Below, one piece after another: positions 26,324 through 35,246 of a stretch of 64,000 nucleotides of DNA. The notes under the pieces are model-generated. The model had not been told where the DNA came from, searched no databases, and saw only the letters and a program-made list of their open reading frames with translations. Every line of letters starts with the position of its first letter. The stretch's first letter is position 1. A program made the translations under genes and the position numbers. The stretch lies in contig CAJXSL010000012.1 of assembly GCA_913060875.1 (NCBI GenBank), positions 62,001 to 126,000 on the forward strand. Direction: 5' to 3'. Origin of the DNA: an uncultured Desulfobacteraceae bacterium. GTDB lineage: Bacteria; Desulfobacterota; Desulfobacteria; Desulfobacterales; UBA5852.

Positions 26324-26985
26324 CAGCGACCGCCATTGCCGCATTTTTCGATTTCGACCAGACGCTCCTGGAAGTGGAGAGCGGGCACATGGGCATCCGC
26401 ATGCTCCAGGAACAGAAGCGGCTGCCCCTCGGCTATTTCCTGAAAGTCTGGATCGCCAACCTTTTCTATCAGCGGCAGCTGCTTTCGGAAGCGGGTATGG
26501 CCCGTGTCCTGCTGACCTATTACCGTCGACGCCGTTTGGCGGAATTCGAAGCCACGGCCGAAGATTTTTATCGGATCTACCTGAAACCCCACCTGGCGCC
26601 CCGTATCATGGGCCGTCTGGAAGACCACCGTAGGGAGGGGCACTGGCTGGTGCTCATTTCCGGATCGGTGCGCTACATGCTCGATCCGGTGGTGCGGGAT
26701 CTGAGGTTCGACCGGTTATTTTGCACGGACCTTGAGATCGGGCATCGAGGCCTTCTGACAGGCCGCTCCAAAGGGCCCATATGTGTGGACAAGGCCAAAG
26801 AAGACTATGCCCGGAAGTTTGCTGTGGAGGAAAACATCGATCTTGCGGCGTCCTATGCCTATGGCAACCATCCGGCGGATTTGCCCATGCTGGAGGCCGT
26901 CGGTCACCCCCATGTGGTGGAACCCACCCGGGCCCTGGCCCGGATTGCCGCCAGGCGGTCCTGGCCGGTGCTGTCTTTCCGGTGA
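26320..26985 (+). CDS. HAD-IB family hydrolase (SerB-like)
   Basis: This 221-residue phosphatase has the HAD motif I D-F-D-Q-T-L near the N-terminus, motif II L-I-S-G-S, and a motif IV region reading Y-G-N-H-P-A-D-L-P-M-L. Family members usually have G-D-S-x-x-D there, so the first acidic residue is replaced by Asn. It belongs to the HAD-IB group (phosphoserine phosphatase-like, often a lipid- or small-molecule-phosphate phosphatase). Its ATG overlaps the stop of the acylase gene (ATGA). Confidence 0.88.
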   Translation: MTATAIAAFFDFDQTLLEVESGHMGIRMLQEQKRLPLGYFLKVWIANLFYQRQLLSEAGMARVLLTYYRRRRLAEFEATAEDFYRIYLKPHLAPRIMGRLEDHRREGHWLVLISGSVRYMLDPVVRDLRFDRLFCTDLEIGHRGLLTGRSKGPICVDKAKEDYARKFAVEENIDLAASYAYGNHPADLPMLEAVGHPHVVEPTRALARIAARRSWPVLSFR

Positions 26986-27037
26986 AGACCGATTTTCCGA
27001 TAAAAGTCATCATCCATCTCTAACTGAAGGAGGCCCC

Positions 27038-27475
27038 ATGAAATCTGTTCGCGCTCGAATTTTTCTACTGGCAATTCTGTTGACGTTGACCCTGCTGGCG
27101 GCCTGCGGCGGTGACAAATACGCCGATGCCCGGGATATCATGAAGGCCCACGCCGATGTGATGGAAGCCTACATTACCGGTCTGGAGAAAGCCGACAGCG
27201 CTTCCGAGTGCGCGTCCGTGATCGATGCCTACACGGCCGGCATGGAGGACTTGATTCCGCGCCTGAAGGCTTTCCGGGAGAAGTACCCGGAACTGGCCGC
27301 GGAAAACAGTGATGCCGAAATCCCGGCCGAAGTGGAAAAAGAAGGCCAGCGAATGAGAGAACTCGCCGCACGCATGCCCGCGGCTACCATGAACATGATG
27401 AAATACATGGCCGATGCCGAAGTCCAGGCCGCCATGCAGCGCATGAGCCAGGCCATGGAGAAGATGGGAAGTTAA
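27038..27475 (+). CDS. Small periplasmic lipoprotein
   Basis: This is a 145-residue protein with a lipobox L-L-A-A-C at the end of a signal sequence, followed by a helical, Ala/Glu/Met-rich chain of about 120 residues. I recognise no family. GAAGGAGG precedes the ATG; the frame is open upstream but without a site. It lies 52 nt after the HAD gene and is followed by a strong terminator, so it ends the acylase transcript. Confidence 0.8.
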   Translation: MKSVRARIFLLAILLTLTLLAACGGDKYADARDIMKAHADVMEAYITGLEKADSASECASVIDAYTAGMEDLIPRLKAFREKYPELAAENSDAEIPAEVEKEGQRMRELAARMPAATMNMMKYMADAEVQAAMQRMSQAMEKMGS

Positions 27476-27555
27476 CCGGAACGATCCGGCAATCGATATA
27501 ATATAGTGAAGCCTGGAGGTATTCTGGGTTGCCCTTATTACAGACGCTCCATGCG

Positions 27556-27589
27556 AAAGGCCAACCACTGTAAATTGTGGTTGGCCTTT
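27556..27589 (+). terminator. Rho-independent terminator
   Basis: AAAGGCCAACCAC pairs perfectly with GTGGTTGGCCTTT around an 8-nt loop. The 3' side ends in TTTC-GGGTTT. It lies about 80 nt after the lipoprotein gene. The stem is symmetrical, so it may also act on the minus strand. Confidence 0.8.
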
Positions 27590-27741
27590 CGGGTTTAATA
27601 TGTGCTGCAAGTTACCTACAGATAGCAGATACCACCGGTCTCACAAACCGATTTCACATTCAGTTTCCACAAATTTTGCTATGCTATCCGGACATGGTTG
27701 TAATGCGCCGCCTGAAGGGCCGCCACATCCCTGAACGACAG

Positions 27742-29010
27742 TTACTCGAATTCGATCGTTGCCGGTGGCTTGATGCTGATATCGTACGCCACCCTCGCCG
27801 CGCCGGTGTGCGCGGCTATCTTTTTGCCTATCTCAAAGAGTGCCGCCTCGTCTATCCGAACCGGAAACGCCAGCTTCGCTGCCGCGCTCTCGACCGCCCG
27901 CATGCCGACGACGTACCTGGTTTTTGGCGCATCGTTCGCGCAAAGCTCGATAAGAATGCGTGGAAGCTGGAGCTTACGCCACGCCTCGACGCAGAGTGCA
28001 TTCAATTTGTCATAGTCGATATCGCCGGCGAACTTTATCCACGAGACCGGTTTGTAGATAGGAACCTCGGGGCGCGTTCCCTCTTCGGGGACGACCGTTG
28101 TCTGGCTATCCATTCGGAAGCACTCCGCGTTCGCCCCGAGAGTGCTGCGGGTAAGGTCTGACAAGGCCGGATCGGGTTCCATGTTCGGGTCGAGCGCCAT
28201 TCCGAAGTACTGAAAGGGCGTCCGGATGCCGGTAGCTTCGTCGTAAAGGTAGGGTTTACCGTGTTTCTCAGTGTAGTACTTTTCAATCTCCTGCTCGATG
28301 ATATCGGACGCGAGCTGGCCCGTACGGAGCTTCTCTTCATTGAATTCGCCGACAGTTCTGATGATTTGCGCGGGACCGGGACAGGGGATCCGATGCGTGA
28401 ATGACGGCGGGAGGTCGAGATACTCGCCGACCTTCCTGACCTGAGGCTTCGCAAGCGACGCCAGCGGCTCGATCTTCCCAACAGAGTAATTCCAGCCGAC
28501 GTTATGCTGGCTCTTGAAGCCGCCTTCGGTTTCGATTATGTCTGGCGCGATCGTGCCGTCCGCGATCCAGGCGGCGCCCACCTGGTCAATATGCCTGTCC
28601 GATACTTTCCTGTAGTTGCCGATAAACGTCTTGCGTTTCTCTTCACCGTCGGAAAGCCCTACCAGGGGCGGGAGAATCTCGTCCCTCACCTCCAGGACAG
28701 CGAAATTCAACTTGCTGAAGATTTCACGCGTTACCTCCCCCTCGGGCTCGTTGTTTATGAGGCGACGGCAGCCGTCTTCGATGAAGAACGCATAGAGGTC
28801 TTTGCCGACGATACGGTCGAGAAGAAACGCGGCGATCGTACTGTCGACGCCCCCGGACGCGGAAAGGGCGATTTTCTCGCCCGGTTTCACCAGGCTTTTC
28901 ACCCAGGAAATCGCTTTTTCTACAAAGTCCGCGGGATTGAAATCGGCGGGATTCTCGGGAGTGGCGTATTCAAATCTGTGCGTCTGGATCTTATTGGCCT
29001 GATTCGACAT
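27742..29010 (-). CDS. GMP synthase-like ATP pyrophosphatase without a glutaminase domain
   Basis: This is a 422-residue protein homologous to the C-terminal two thirds of GMP synthase. The N-type ATP-pyrophosphatase loop S-G-G-V-D-S-T, the G-T-I-A-P-D-I-I-E-T and K-S-Q-H-N-V-G regions, and the C-terminal dimerisation end K-P-P-A-T-I-E all correspond to GuaA. No class I glutaminase domain is attached or encoded next door. It is longer than the stand-alone archaeal GuaAb subunit. It uses CTC/CTT leucine codons far more than its CTG-rich neighbours, suggesting transfer from another lineage. It could be a split GMP synthase or an enzyme that adenylates another substrate. AGGAGG precedes the ATG at 29010. 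Confidence 0.85.
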   Translation of the reverse strand: MSNQANKIQTHRFEYATPENPADFNPADFVEKAISWVKSLVKPGEKIALSASGGVDSTIAAFLLDRIVGKDLYAFFIEDGCRRLINNEPEGEVTREIFSKLNFAVLEVRDEILPPLVGLSDGEEKRKTFIGNYRKVSDRHIDQVGAAWIADGTIAPDIIETEGGFKSQHNVGWNYSVGKIEPLASLAKPQVRKVGEYLDLPPSFTHRIPCPGPAQIIRTVGEFNEEKLRTGQLASDIIEQEIEKYYTEKHGKPYLYDEATGIRTPFQYFGMALDPNMEPDPALSDLTRSTLGANAECFRMDSQTTVVPEEGTRPEVPIYKPVSWIKFAGDIDYDKLNALCVEAWRKLQLPRILIELCANDAPKTRYVVGMRAVESAAAKLAFPVRIDEAALFEIGKKIAAHTGAARVAYDISIKPPATIEFE

Positions 29011-29255
29011 GTTGCCTCCTGTTTGGATGGGTGGATGGAGATAGCTAATATCACAAATCAGCCCCAATTGAATCTATTTCGCCATAAGCTATCGACAGAT
29101 TACGTGCCGCCATCTGGCAATGGAAGAATTCAAAGGGACATCACGATATGGTGGTTGGCTGGCAGGTTGCCGGGTCATAGATCCCATCATAATAGCGCTG
29201 GCTGGCCATTGCTCCTGTTGAAGCACGGCACATCCTCGCTAAGGTTGGGGCCCGT

Positions 29256-29999
29256 TCACAGCCGCCGGTTGACCTTGGCGATCGATGATTTGAAAAACTG
29301 CATGCCGCCGCCTTCACTGACAATTTGGAGCAGCGCGTCAGGTTTCTTCACAACAATGCCGGATAGCAGGGTTACGCCCGTGCCCTCGAAAACGTCTGGG
29401 CAGAGGGGGGTGGAAGCGCCCAGAACGACAACCTTCCGGCAGGCGGCGGCCAGGGACAGCAGGTGCTCCGCGGTCTGGTTGATGATGGCGGTGGCGGTCA
29501 GCAGGGCGATCTGGCACTGGGGCAACAGCTGGTCGGCCATGGCCGTCGGGAGCAAGTGGCCCTGGGGTTGATCGATCTGTTCAAATACATGCAACTCCCG
29601 GGCCTGCTGGCGAATGGCGGGTATCAGGGGGGCAAAATTGCCCACCATGCCCACCCGGTCCTCCGGCTGGATGTGTAGATGAGCGAGGATATCCCCCTGG
29701 TGGTGGGATTCGTCCGGCCGGTTGAAAAGCGCATTGGCCGTCGCCAGGGCGAGGGTTGTTTCAATGCTGCCGCCGACATCGAACAGCGCCAGGAGATCCG
29801 CGGCGGGGCGGCCGGCCAGGGGGCGTATATTGCGGTAAACCGAACAGCCGCCCCTATTCTCCCGAAAGGTATAGGCCGTGCCGGCATGGCCGTCATCCAA
29901 CAAAACGGCTGTGTATCCCAGGCCGATGCGGACATCGGATACGTTTACGCCCTGGGCCAGTGGAAGCGCGGCGCGCTGAATAGCCTTTTCAATGCTCAT
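29256..29999 (-). CDS. DUF364/DUF4213 (putative heavy-metal chelation) protein
   Basis: This is a 248-residue cytoplasmic protein matching the DUF4213 (N-terminal) plus DUF364 (C-terminal Rossmann-like) pattern: G-L-G-Y-T-A-V-L-L-D-D-G near residue 26, V-G-M-V-G-N-F-A-P-L-I in the middle, and V-V-V-L-G-A-S-T-P-L-C-P-D near 190. The family is annotated as putative heavy-metal chelation from structure; its reaction is unknown. The ATG at 29999 overlaps the end of the TetR gene, so the two are translated together. It shares the TetR control region with the divergent RND pump. Confidence 0.8.
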   Translation of the reverse strand: MSIEKAIQRAALPLAQGVNVSDVRIGLGYTAVLLDDGHAGTAYTFRENRGGCSVYRNIRPLAGRPAADLLALFDVGGSIETTLALATANALFNRPDESHHQGDILAHLHIQPEDRVGMVGNFAPLIPAIRQQARELHVFEQIDQPQGHLLPTAMADQLLPQCQIALLTATAIINQTAEHLLSLAAACRKVVVLGASTPLCPDVFEGTGVTLLSGIVVKKPDALLQIVSEGGGMQFFKSSIAKVNRRL

Positions 30000-30642
30000 T
30001 TTCTCTTCGCTTTTCAAGATCATGAATGGCCTTGATGCCGGCCAAAGAGAATTGGACGGTGTGTTCGGCGATCTGCTCCACGCGTTCCGATGTGAGCTGT
30101 TCGCCCTCCAGGAAATCAAGGTTTTCCATAGGCAGTACCATATACCCCCGACACTGGTTGACAATACTCAGTTCGCACAACTGGACGGTCGTTTCCGTTG
30201 CCTCGGGGCCCATGATTTGACGTATCAGGTCGGACATCTCCTTCTGGCGGGGGGCGATCTCTTCCTGCCAGGCCTCATTGATCAGTCCGGTGGGATTGGC
30301 CAACTCCATCAATTCCAGTCGGCGCATATGGCTCCTGTCCTTGTCACTGGACAACATTTTGCGGATGAATCCATGGATTATATAGCGAAACTGCTCTTCA
30401 GGCGGAAAGTCTTCCGGCGGTTGATCAACGGAGTCTAAAAACATCCGCATGGCCTGCCGCCAGGCCGCCACATAGAGCGAGTCCTTATCTCCGAAATAAT
30501 AGTTTACCGCTGCCACGTTGGCGCCGGCGCGTCGGCAGATTTCCGTGACAGTTGCCCCTTGGAACCCCTTTTCCGCAAACACCTCACAAGCGGCATCCAG
30601 CAGCTTCTGCTTGGTTGCTTTGCCGTCTTTTCGCTTGGCCAT
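29989..30642 (-). CDS. TetR family transcriptional regulator
   Basis: This 217-residue regulator has an N-terminal TetR helix-turn-helix (K-Q-K-L-L-D-A-A-C-E-V-F-A-E-K-G-F, then T-V-T-E-I-C-R-R-A-G-A-N-V-A-A-V-N-Y-Y-F-G-D-K) and a C-terminal ligand domain resembling the AcrR/CerR-type (helical, about 90-210). It is divergent from an RND efflux operon with an AT-rich 210-nt spacer, so it probably represses the pump and its own operon, and is released by a pump substrate. Confidence 0.92.
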   Translation of the reverse strand: MAKRKDGKATKQKLLDAACEVFAEKGFQGATVTEICRRAGANVAAVNYYFGDKDSLYVAAWRQAMRMFLDSVDQPPEDFPPEEQFRYIIHGFIRKMLSSDKDRSHMRRLELMELANPTGLINEAWQEEIAPRQKEMSDLIRQIMGPEATETTVQLCELSIVNQCRGYMVLPMENLDFLEGEQLTSERVEQIAEHTVQFSLAGIKAIHDLEKRRENEH

Positions 30643-30854
30643 ATCAGAAATCCAATATTTGTAAGTGATTCATATTTTGTTTAGTTTAGGTTTAAATTTA
30701 AAATGAGTTTTTAAAAAATTCATTTGATATTGTCAATCGGTTTTGTTATACCCGCCGCTGTCGTTGGCATTATGGCGGCGTGGTAATTTTTGGAAAACCA
30801 TATTGGCCATAATATCAAACAGTAAACAACCAGGGGAAGATGCAAGAGGATCCC
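30643..30854. promoter_or_regulatory. AT-rich divergent promoter region between TetR and RND operons
   Basis: This is an AT-rich stretch in a GC-rich region, notably 30670-30730, with TTTAAATTTAAA-like repeats. It must hold the promoters of both operons and the TetR operator, but I cannot identify the operator by eye. Confidence 0.4.
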
Positions 30855-32054
30855 ATGCGACTGAAAGATCGAATGACGTTGAGAAAATGGGTGGCACTCG
30901 GTGCGGTTGTCATTCTGACGATGGCCGGCTGCCAGAGCTCGAAACAAGAAACGCCTCCGCCGGCCCCGACAGCCCAGGTGTCGGTGGTGACCATCGCGCC
31001 GCGCGCCATCATGCTGACCACGGAATTGCCCGGAAGGACATCGGCGTATCGGACCGCCGAGATCCGGCCCCAGGTCAACGGCCTTGTCCAAAAGCGGCTG
31101 TTCACCGAAGGGGCCGACGTGAAGGCCGGCCAGGTTCTTTATCAGATCGACCCGGCCCCTTTCCAGGCGGCCCTCAGGAATGCCGAGGCGGCATTGGCCC
31201 GATCCAAAGCCAATCTGCCGGCCGTTCAGTTCCGCGTGGCGCGCTACGAGGAACTGTTGGCCGATAAAGCCGTCAGCCAGCAGGACTACGACGATGCCGC
31301 CGCCGCCCTCCATCAGGCCGAAGCCGATATCCAGTGCGGGCAGGCCACGGTGGAGACCGCCCGCATCAACCTGGCCTACACCCGTATCACGGCTCCCATT
31401 TCCGGTCGCATCGGTCGGTCCAGCGTGACCGAAGGGGCCATTGTAACCGCCTACCAGCCACAGGCCCTGGCCACTATCCAGCAATTGGATCCTATTTATG
31501 TGGATGTGCCCCAGTCCGCCACCGAACTGCTGCGCCTAAAACAGCGCCTGGCCGAAGGGCAGATCAACCGCAAGGACGCCAGCCATGAGACGGTTTCTCT
31601 CACCATGCCGGACGGCACAGCCTACCCCCGGGAAGGAACCTTGCAGTTTCAGGAGGTCACCGTTGATCCCACCACCGGTTCGGTGACCCTGCGGGTGGTG
31701 TTCCCCAATCCGGAGGGTTCGCTGCTGCCGGGCATGTTTGTTCAAACCCTTATCAAAGAAGGCGTCAACAAGGCGGCCATCCTGGTCCCCCAGCAGGGGG
31801 TCTCCCGGGACCGGAAAGGAAACCCCACGGCGCTGATCGTCGATGCTGAAAACAAGACCGCGCTGCGCATGCTTACCGTGGACCGTACCGTGGGGGATCA
31901 ATGGCTGGTTTCGGACGGATTGGCCTCCGGCGACCGCGTCATCGTCGAGGGGCTGAAAATGCTGCGGCCCGGGACCACGGTCGAGGCCGTTCCCTTCCGT
32001 GCAAACGGTGTCCAGACGGCCCACACGAACCAGCCGGCCGGCGGATCCAACTAA
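30855..32054 (+). CDS. RND efflux periplasmic adaptor lipoprotein (membrane fusion protein)
   Basis: This is about 399 residues. A short signal sequence ends in a lipobox (L-T-M-A-G-C), so it is an inner-membrane-anchored lipoprotein. The order of barrel-sandwich (R-P-Q-V-N-G-L-V, T-E-G-A-D-V-K-A-G-Q-V-L-Y-Q-I-D), coiled-coil hairpin (about 95-165, A-L-A-R-S-K-A-N), second lipoyl half (I-T-A-P-I-S-G-R-I-G) and beta-barrel matches AcrA/MexA. It links the RND permease to the outer-membrane channel. The start is uncertain between 30840 and 30855. It is first in a three-gene operon. Confidence 0.93.
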   Translation: MRLKDRMTLRKWVALGAVVILTMAGCQSSKQETPPPAPTAQVSVVTIAPRAIMLTTELPGRTSAYRTAEIRPQVNGLVQKRLFTEGADVKAGQVLYQIDPAPFQAALRNAEAALARSKANLPAVQFRVARYEELLADKAVSQQDYDDAAAALHQAEADIQCGQATVETARINLAYTRITAPISGRIGRSSVTEGAIVTAYQPQALATIQQLDPIYVDVPQSATELLRLKQRLAEGQINRKDASHETVSLTMPDGTAYPREGTLQFQEVTVDPTTGSVTLRVVFPNPEGSLLPGMFVQTLIKEGVNKAAILVPQQGVSRDRKGNPTALIVDAENKTALRMLTVDRTVGDQWLVSDGLASGDRVIVEGLKMLRPGTTVEAVPFRANGVQTAHTNQPAGGSN

Positions 32055-32066
32055 GGGAGGCATCCG

Positions 32067-35000
32067 ATGTTATCGAAATTTTTTCTGGATCGGCCGGTCT
32101 TCGCCTGGGTGATCGCCATCGTCATGATGTCCGCCGGCGGCCTGGCCATCTACAACCTGCCCATATCCCAGTATCCGCCCATTGCCCCGCCGTCCATCGC
32201 CATCGAATCCTATTATCCCGGCGCGTCGGCGGAGACCGTGGAAAACACGGTGACCCAGATCATCGAGCAGAAAATGACCGGCCTGGCCGGCATGCTCTAT
32301 CTTTCCGGGTCAAGCTCGTCCTCTGGCACCTCACGGATCGAACTGACCTTCGAGCCGGGCACCGACCCCGACCTGGCCTGGTCCAAGGTGCAGAACAAGC
32401 TCCAGCTCGCCATGGCCAGCCTGCCTGACGTGGTCCAGCGCCAGGGCGTCGAGGTCAGCAAATCCACCCGCAACTACCTGATCATCATCGGGCTGATATC
32501 CGAAGACGGCAGCATGAACGGTGACGATCTGCGCGACTACGCCCAGTCCAACCTGGAAAAAATTCTCTCCCGGGTGCCGGGGGTGGGTGAGGTCGAAGCC
32601 TTCGGCAGTCAATACGCCATGCGGGTCTGGGTTGACCCGGACAAACTGACCAATTTTCACCTGACCATGGAAGACGTCATCGGGGCGCTGCAGGTTTACA
32701 ACGTAGAGGTTTCCGCCGGGCAGTTCGGCGGGGCCCCGGCCGTGGAAGGCCAGCGCCTGAATGCGGCCATCGTGGTCCAGCACCTGCTCCAGACACCGGA
32801 GGAGTTTGCCGCCATCCCGATCGTGACCAATCCCGATGGGTCGGTGGTCCGGATCAAGGATATTGGACGCACCGAGCTGGGCACCGAGCGCTACGACGTG
32901 GTGGCCAAGAACAATGGCATGCCGGCTGCCGCCATGGCGATCCGCCAGGCCGCCGGCGCCAATGCGTTGGACACGGCCGAGGCCGTCAAGGCGAAAATGG
33001 AGGAGATGAGCCGTTATTTCCCGCCCGGCATGAAGGTGGTTTATCCCTACGACACCACCCCCTTCACCGAGGTGGCCATCCACGAGGTGGTCAAGACCCT
33101 TTTCGAGGCGGTTTTTCTGGTTTTCGTGATCATGTATCTCTTCATGGGGACCTTTCGGGCCACCCTGATCCCCACCATCGCCGTGCCGGTGGTATTGCTG
33201 GGGACTTTTGCCGTTTTGGGGCTGTTCGGGTTTTCCATCAACATGCTCACCATGTTCGCCATGGTGCTGGCCATCGGCCTGCTGGTGGACGATGCCATCG
33301 TGGTGGTGGAAAACGTGGAGCGCATCATGGCCGAAGAAGGGCTCTCGCCCCGGGAGGCCACAGCCAAGTCCATGGACCAGATCACCAGCGCGCTTATCGG
33401 CATCGGCCTGGTGCTGGCAGCGGTTTTCGGTCCCATGGCTTTTTTCCCCGGGTCCACCGGCGTGATCTACCGCCAGTTTTCCCTTACCATCGCCGCGGCC
33501 ATGCTGTTGTCCGTGGTGGTGGCCCTGATCCTGACGCCGGTGCTCTGCGCCGCGTTGCTCAAACCGGTGCCGGCCGGACATCAGCCTTCCGACGGCGCCG
33601 TGTTTTTCCTGCGCCCCTTTTTCCGGTGGTTCGACCGGGCCTTTGCCGGCTTCCGGGACCTGTACGTGAAACTGGTGGGCCGGGTGCTGGCCAAAAAACT
33701 GCGCTATCTGCTGGTGTTTGTTTTGATCGTGGGCGCCATGGGGGTGCTGTTCCAGCGCATGCCCACGGACTACCTGCCCAACGAAGACCAGGGGATCATG
33801 CTGGTCCAGGCCGTGCTGCCGGGAAATGCCACTCTGGAACAGACCAGCGCGGTCATGGACAAGGTCCGGGAGCATCTTCTGACCCGTGAAAAAGAGGCCG
33901 TGGATTCGATCATGACCATTCCGGGGATCAGTTTCGGCGGCCAGGGGCAGAACATGGGGCTGGCGTTTGTCAAGCTAAGGGACTGGGACCTGCGCCAGCG
34001 GCCGGATTTGAAGGTAACGGCCGTGGCCGGCCGGGCCATGGGTTCCTTTTCACAGATCAAGGAAGCCATGGTCTTCGCCTTTCCGCCGCCGGCGGTACTG
34101 GAACTGGGCAACGCCACCGGGTTTGACTTCCAACTTCAGGACCGCGGCGGCGTGGGCCATGCCAAACTCATCGAGGCCCGCAACCAGCTCCTGGGCATGG
34201 CCGCCCAGGACCCGCGCCTGGTGAAAGTGCGGCCCAACGGCATGGAGGACGTGCCTGAATACCGCATCGACGTCGACTGGGACAAGGCCGGCGCCCTGGG
34301 CGTTCCCATCTCCAGCATCCATACCACCATTGCCGCGGCCTTCGGCAGTTCCTATGTCAACGATTTTATCCAGGCCGGGCGCGTCAAGCGGGTTTTCGTC
34401 CAGGCCGACGCCCCGGACCGCATGCTGCCCGAAGACCTGAACAAGCTCTATGTGCGCAACACGGCCGGCAAAATGGTCCCCTTTGCCTCTTTTGCCTCGG
34501 GGCACTGGACCCAGGCGTCGCCGCGGTTGGAGCGCTACAACGCCTTCCCCTCCATCAATATCTGGGGCGAGCCGGCCCCGGGGCGCAGTTCGGGCGAAGC
34601 CATGGCGGCCATGGAAGAGATTGTGGCCAAGCTGCCCCAGGGGATCGGCTTCGACTGGACCGGCCTGTCCTACCAGGAGCGCATGGCCGGCTCCCAGGCG
34701 CCGCTGCTCTACGCATTTTCCATCTTTGTCATTTTCCTGTGTCTGGCCGCCCTTTACGAGAGCTGGCCGATTCCCATCGCGATTCTGCTGACCCTGCCGC
34801 TGGGGGCCATCGGCGGGGTGATCGCCTCCACCTGGCGGGGGATGCCCAACGACGTCTATTTCCAGATCGGGCTGCTGACCACCATGGGGCTGACCACCAA
34901 AAACGCCATTCTCATCGTCCAGTTTGCCCGGGCGAGGGTGGATGAGGGCGCCCGGCTCACCGCGGCCACCCTGGAAGCAGCCAAGCTGCGGCTGCGCCCC

Positions 35001-35246
35001 ATCATCATGACCTCCCTGGCCTTCGGGTTCGGCGTCCTGCCCTTGTTTTTGGCCAGCGGAGCCGGGGCCGGGGCGCAGCGGGCCATCGGCACCGGGGTGT
35101 TGGGCGGCATGGTCACGTCCACAGTGCTGGTGACGATTTTCGCCCCGCTTTTCTACGTCATCATTTACAAAGCGTTGGGAAGACACCGCAAGCGGGTGAC
35201 CATGAAGCACATTGTTGAAAACGGATCAGGAGGGGCCGTCGCATGA
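32067..35246 (+). CDS. RND multidrug efflux permease (AcrB/HAE1 family)
   Basis: This 1059-residue inner-membrane transporter has the N-terminal F-F-L-D-R-P-V-F-A-W signature, twelve transmembrane helices and two large periplasmic loops. The proton-relay aspartates in TM4 (L-V-D-D-A-I-V-V-V-E-N) are present, as is the Y-E-S-W region near TM8. It exports hydrophobic drugs, solvents or bile-like compounds in exchange for protons. It lies 12 nt after the adaptor gene and overlaps the channel gene by 4 nt. Confidence 0.95.
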   Translation: MLSKFFLDRPVFAWVIAIVMMSAGGLAIYNLPISQYPPIAPPSIAIESYYPGASAETVENTVTQIIEQKMTGLAGMLYLSGSSSSSGTSRIELTFEPGTDPDLAWSKVQNKLQLAMASLPDVVQRQGVEVSKSTRNYLIIIGLISEDGSMNGDDLRDYAQSNLEKILSRVPGVGEVEAFGSQYAMRVWVDPDKLTNFHLTMEDVIGALQVYNVEVSAGQFGGAPAVEGQRLNAAIVVQHLLQTPEEFAAIPIVTNPDGSVVRIKDIGRTELGTERYDVVAKNNGMPAAAMAIRQAAGANALDTAEAVKAKMEEMSRYFPPGMKVVYPYDTTPFTEVAIHEVVKTLFEAVFLVFVIMYLFMGTFRATLIPTIAVPVVLLGTFAVLGLFGFSINMLTMFAMVLAIGLLVDDAIVVVENVERIMAEEGLSPREATAKSMDQITSALIGIGLVLAAVFGPMAFFPGSTGVIYRQFSLTIAAAMLLSVVVALILTPVLCAALLKPVPAGHQPSDGAVFFLRPFFRWFDRAFAGFRDLYVKLVGRVLAKKLRYLLVFVLIVGAMGVLFQRMPTDYLPNEDQGIMLVQAVLPGNATLEQTSAVMDKVREHLLTREKEAVDSIMTIPGISFGGQGQNMGLAFVKLRDWDLRQRPDLKVTAVAGRAMGSFSQIKEAMVFAFPPPAVLELGNATGFDFQLQDRGGVGHAKLIEARNQLLGMAAQDPRLVKVRPNGMEDVPEYRIDVDWDKAGALGVPISSIHTTIAAAFGSSYVNDFIQAGRVKRVFVQADAPDRMLPEDLNKLYVRNTAGKMVPFASFASGHWTQASPRLERYNAFPSINIWGEPAPGRSSGEAMAAMEEIVAKLPQGIGFDWTGLSYQERMAGSQAPLLYAFSIFVIFLCLAALYESWPIPIAILLTLPLGAIGGVIASTWRGMPNDVYFQIGLLTTMGLTTKNAILIVQFARARVDEGARLTAATLEAAKLRLRPIIMTSLAFGFGVLPLFLASGAGAGAQRAIGTGVLGGMVTSTVLVTIFAPLFYVIIYKALGRHRKRVTMKHIVENGSGGAVA

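Noticed and set aside
29157-29171. TGGC-TGGCAGG-TTGC, a sigma-54-like sequence on the plus strand
   Set aside because: Spacing fits but there is no plus-strand gene downstream for it to serve.
32331-33875. Minus-strand ORF of 514 residues, His-rich
   Set aside because: Antisense to the RND permease; its His/Gly-rich composition is the mirror of the permease codons.
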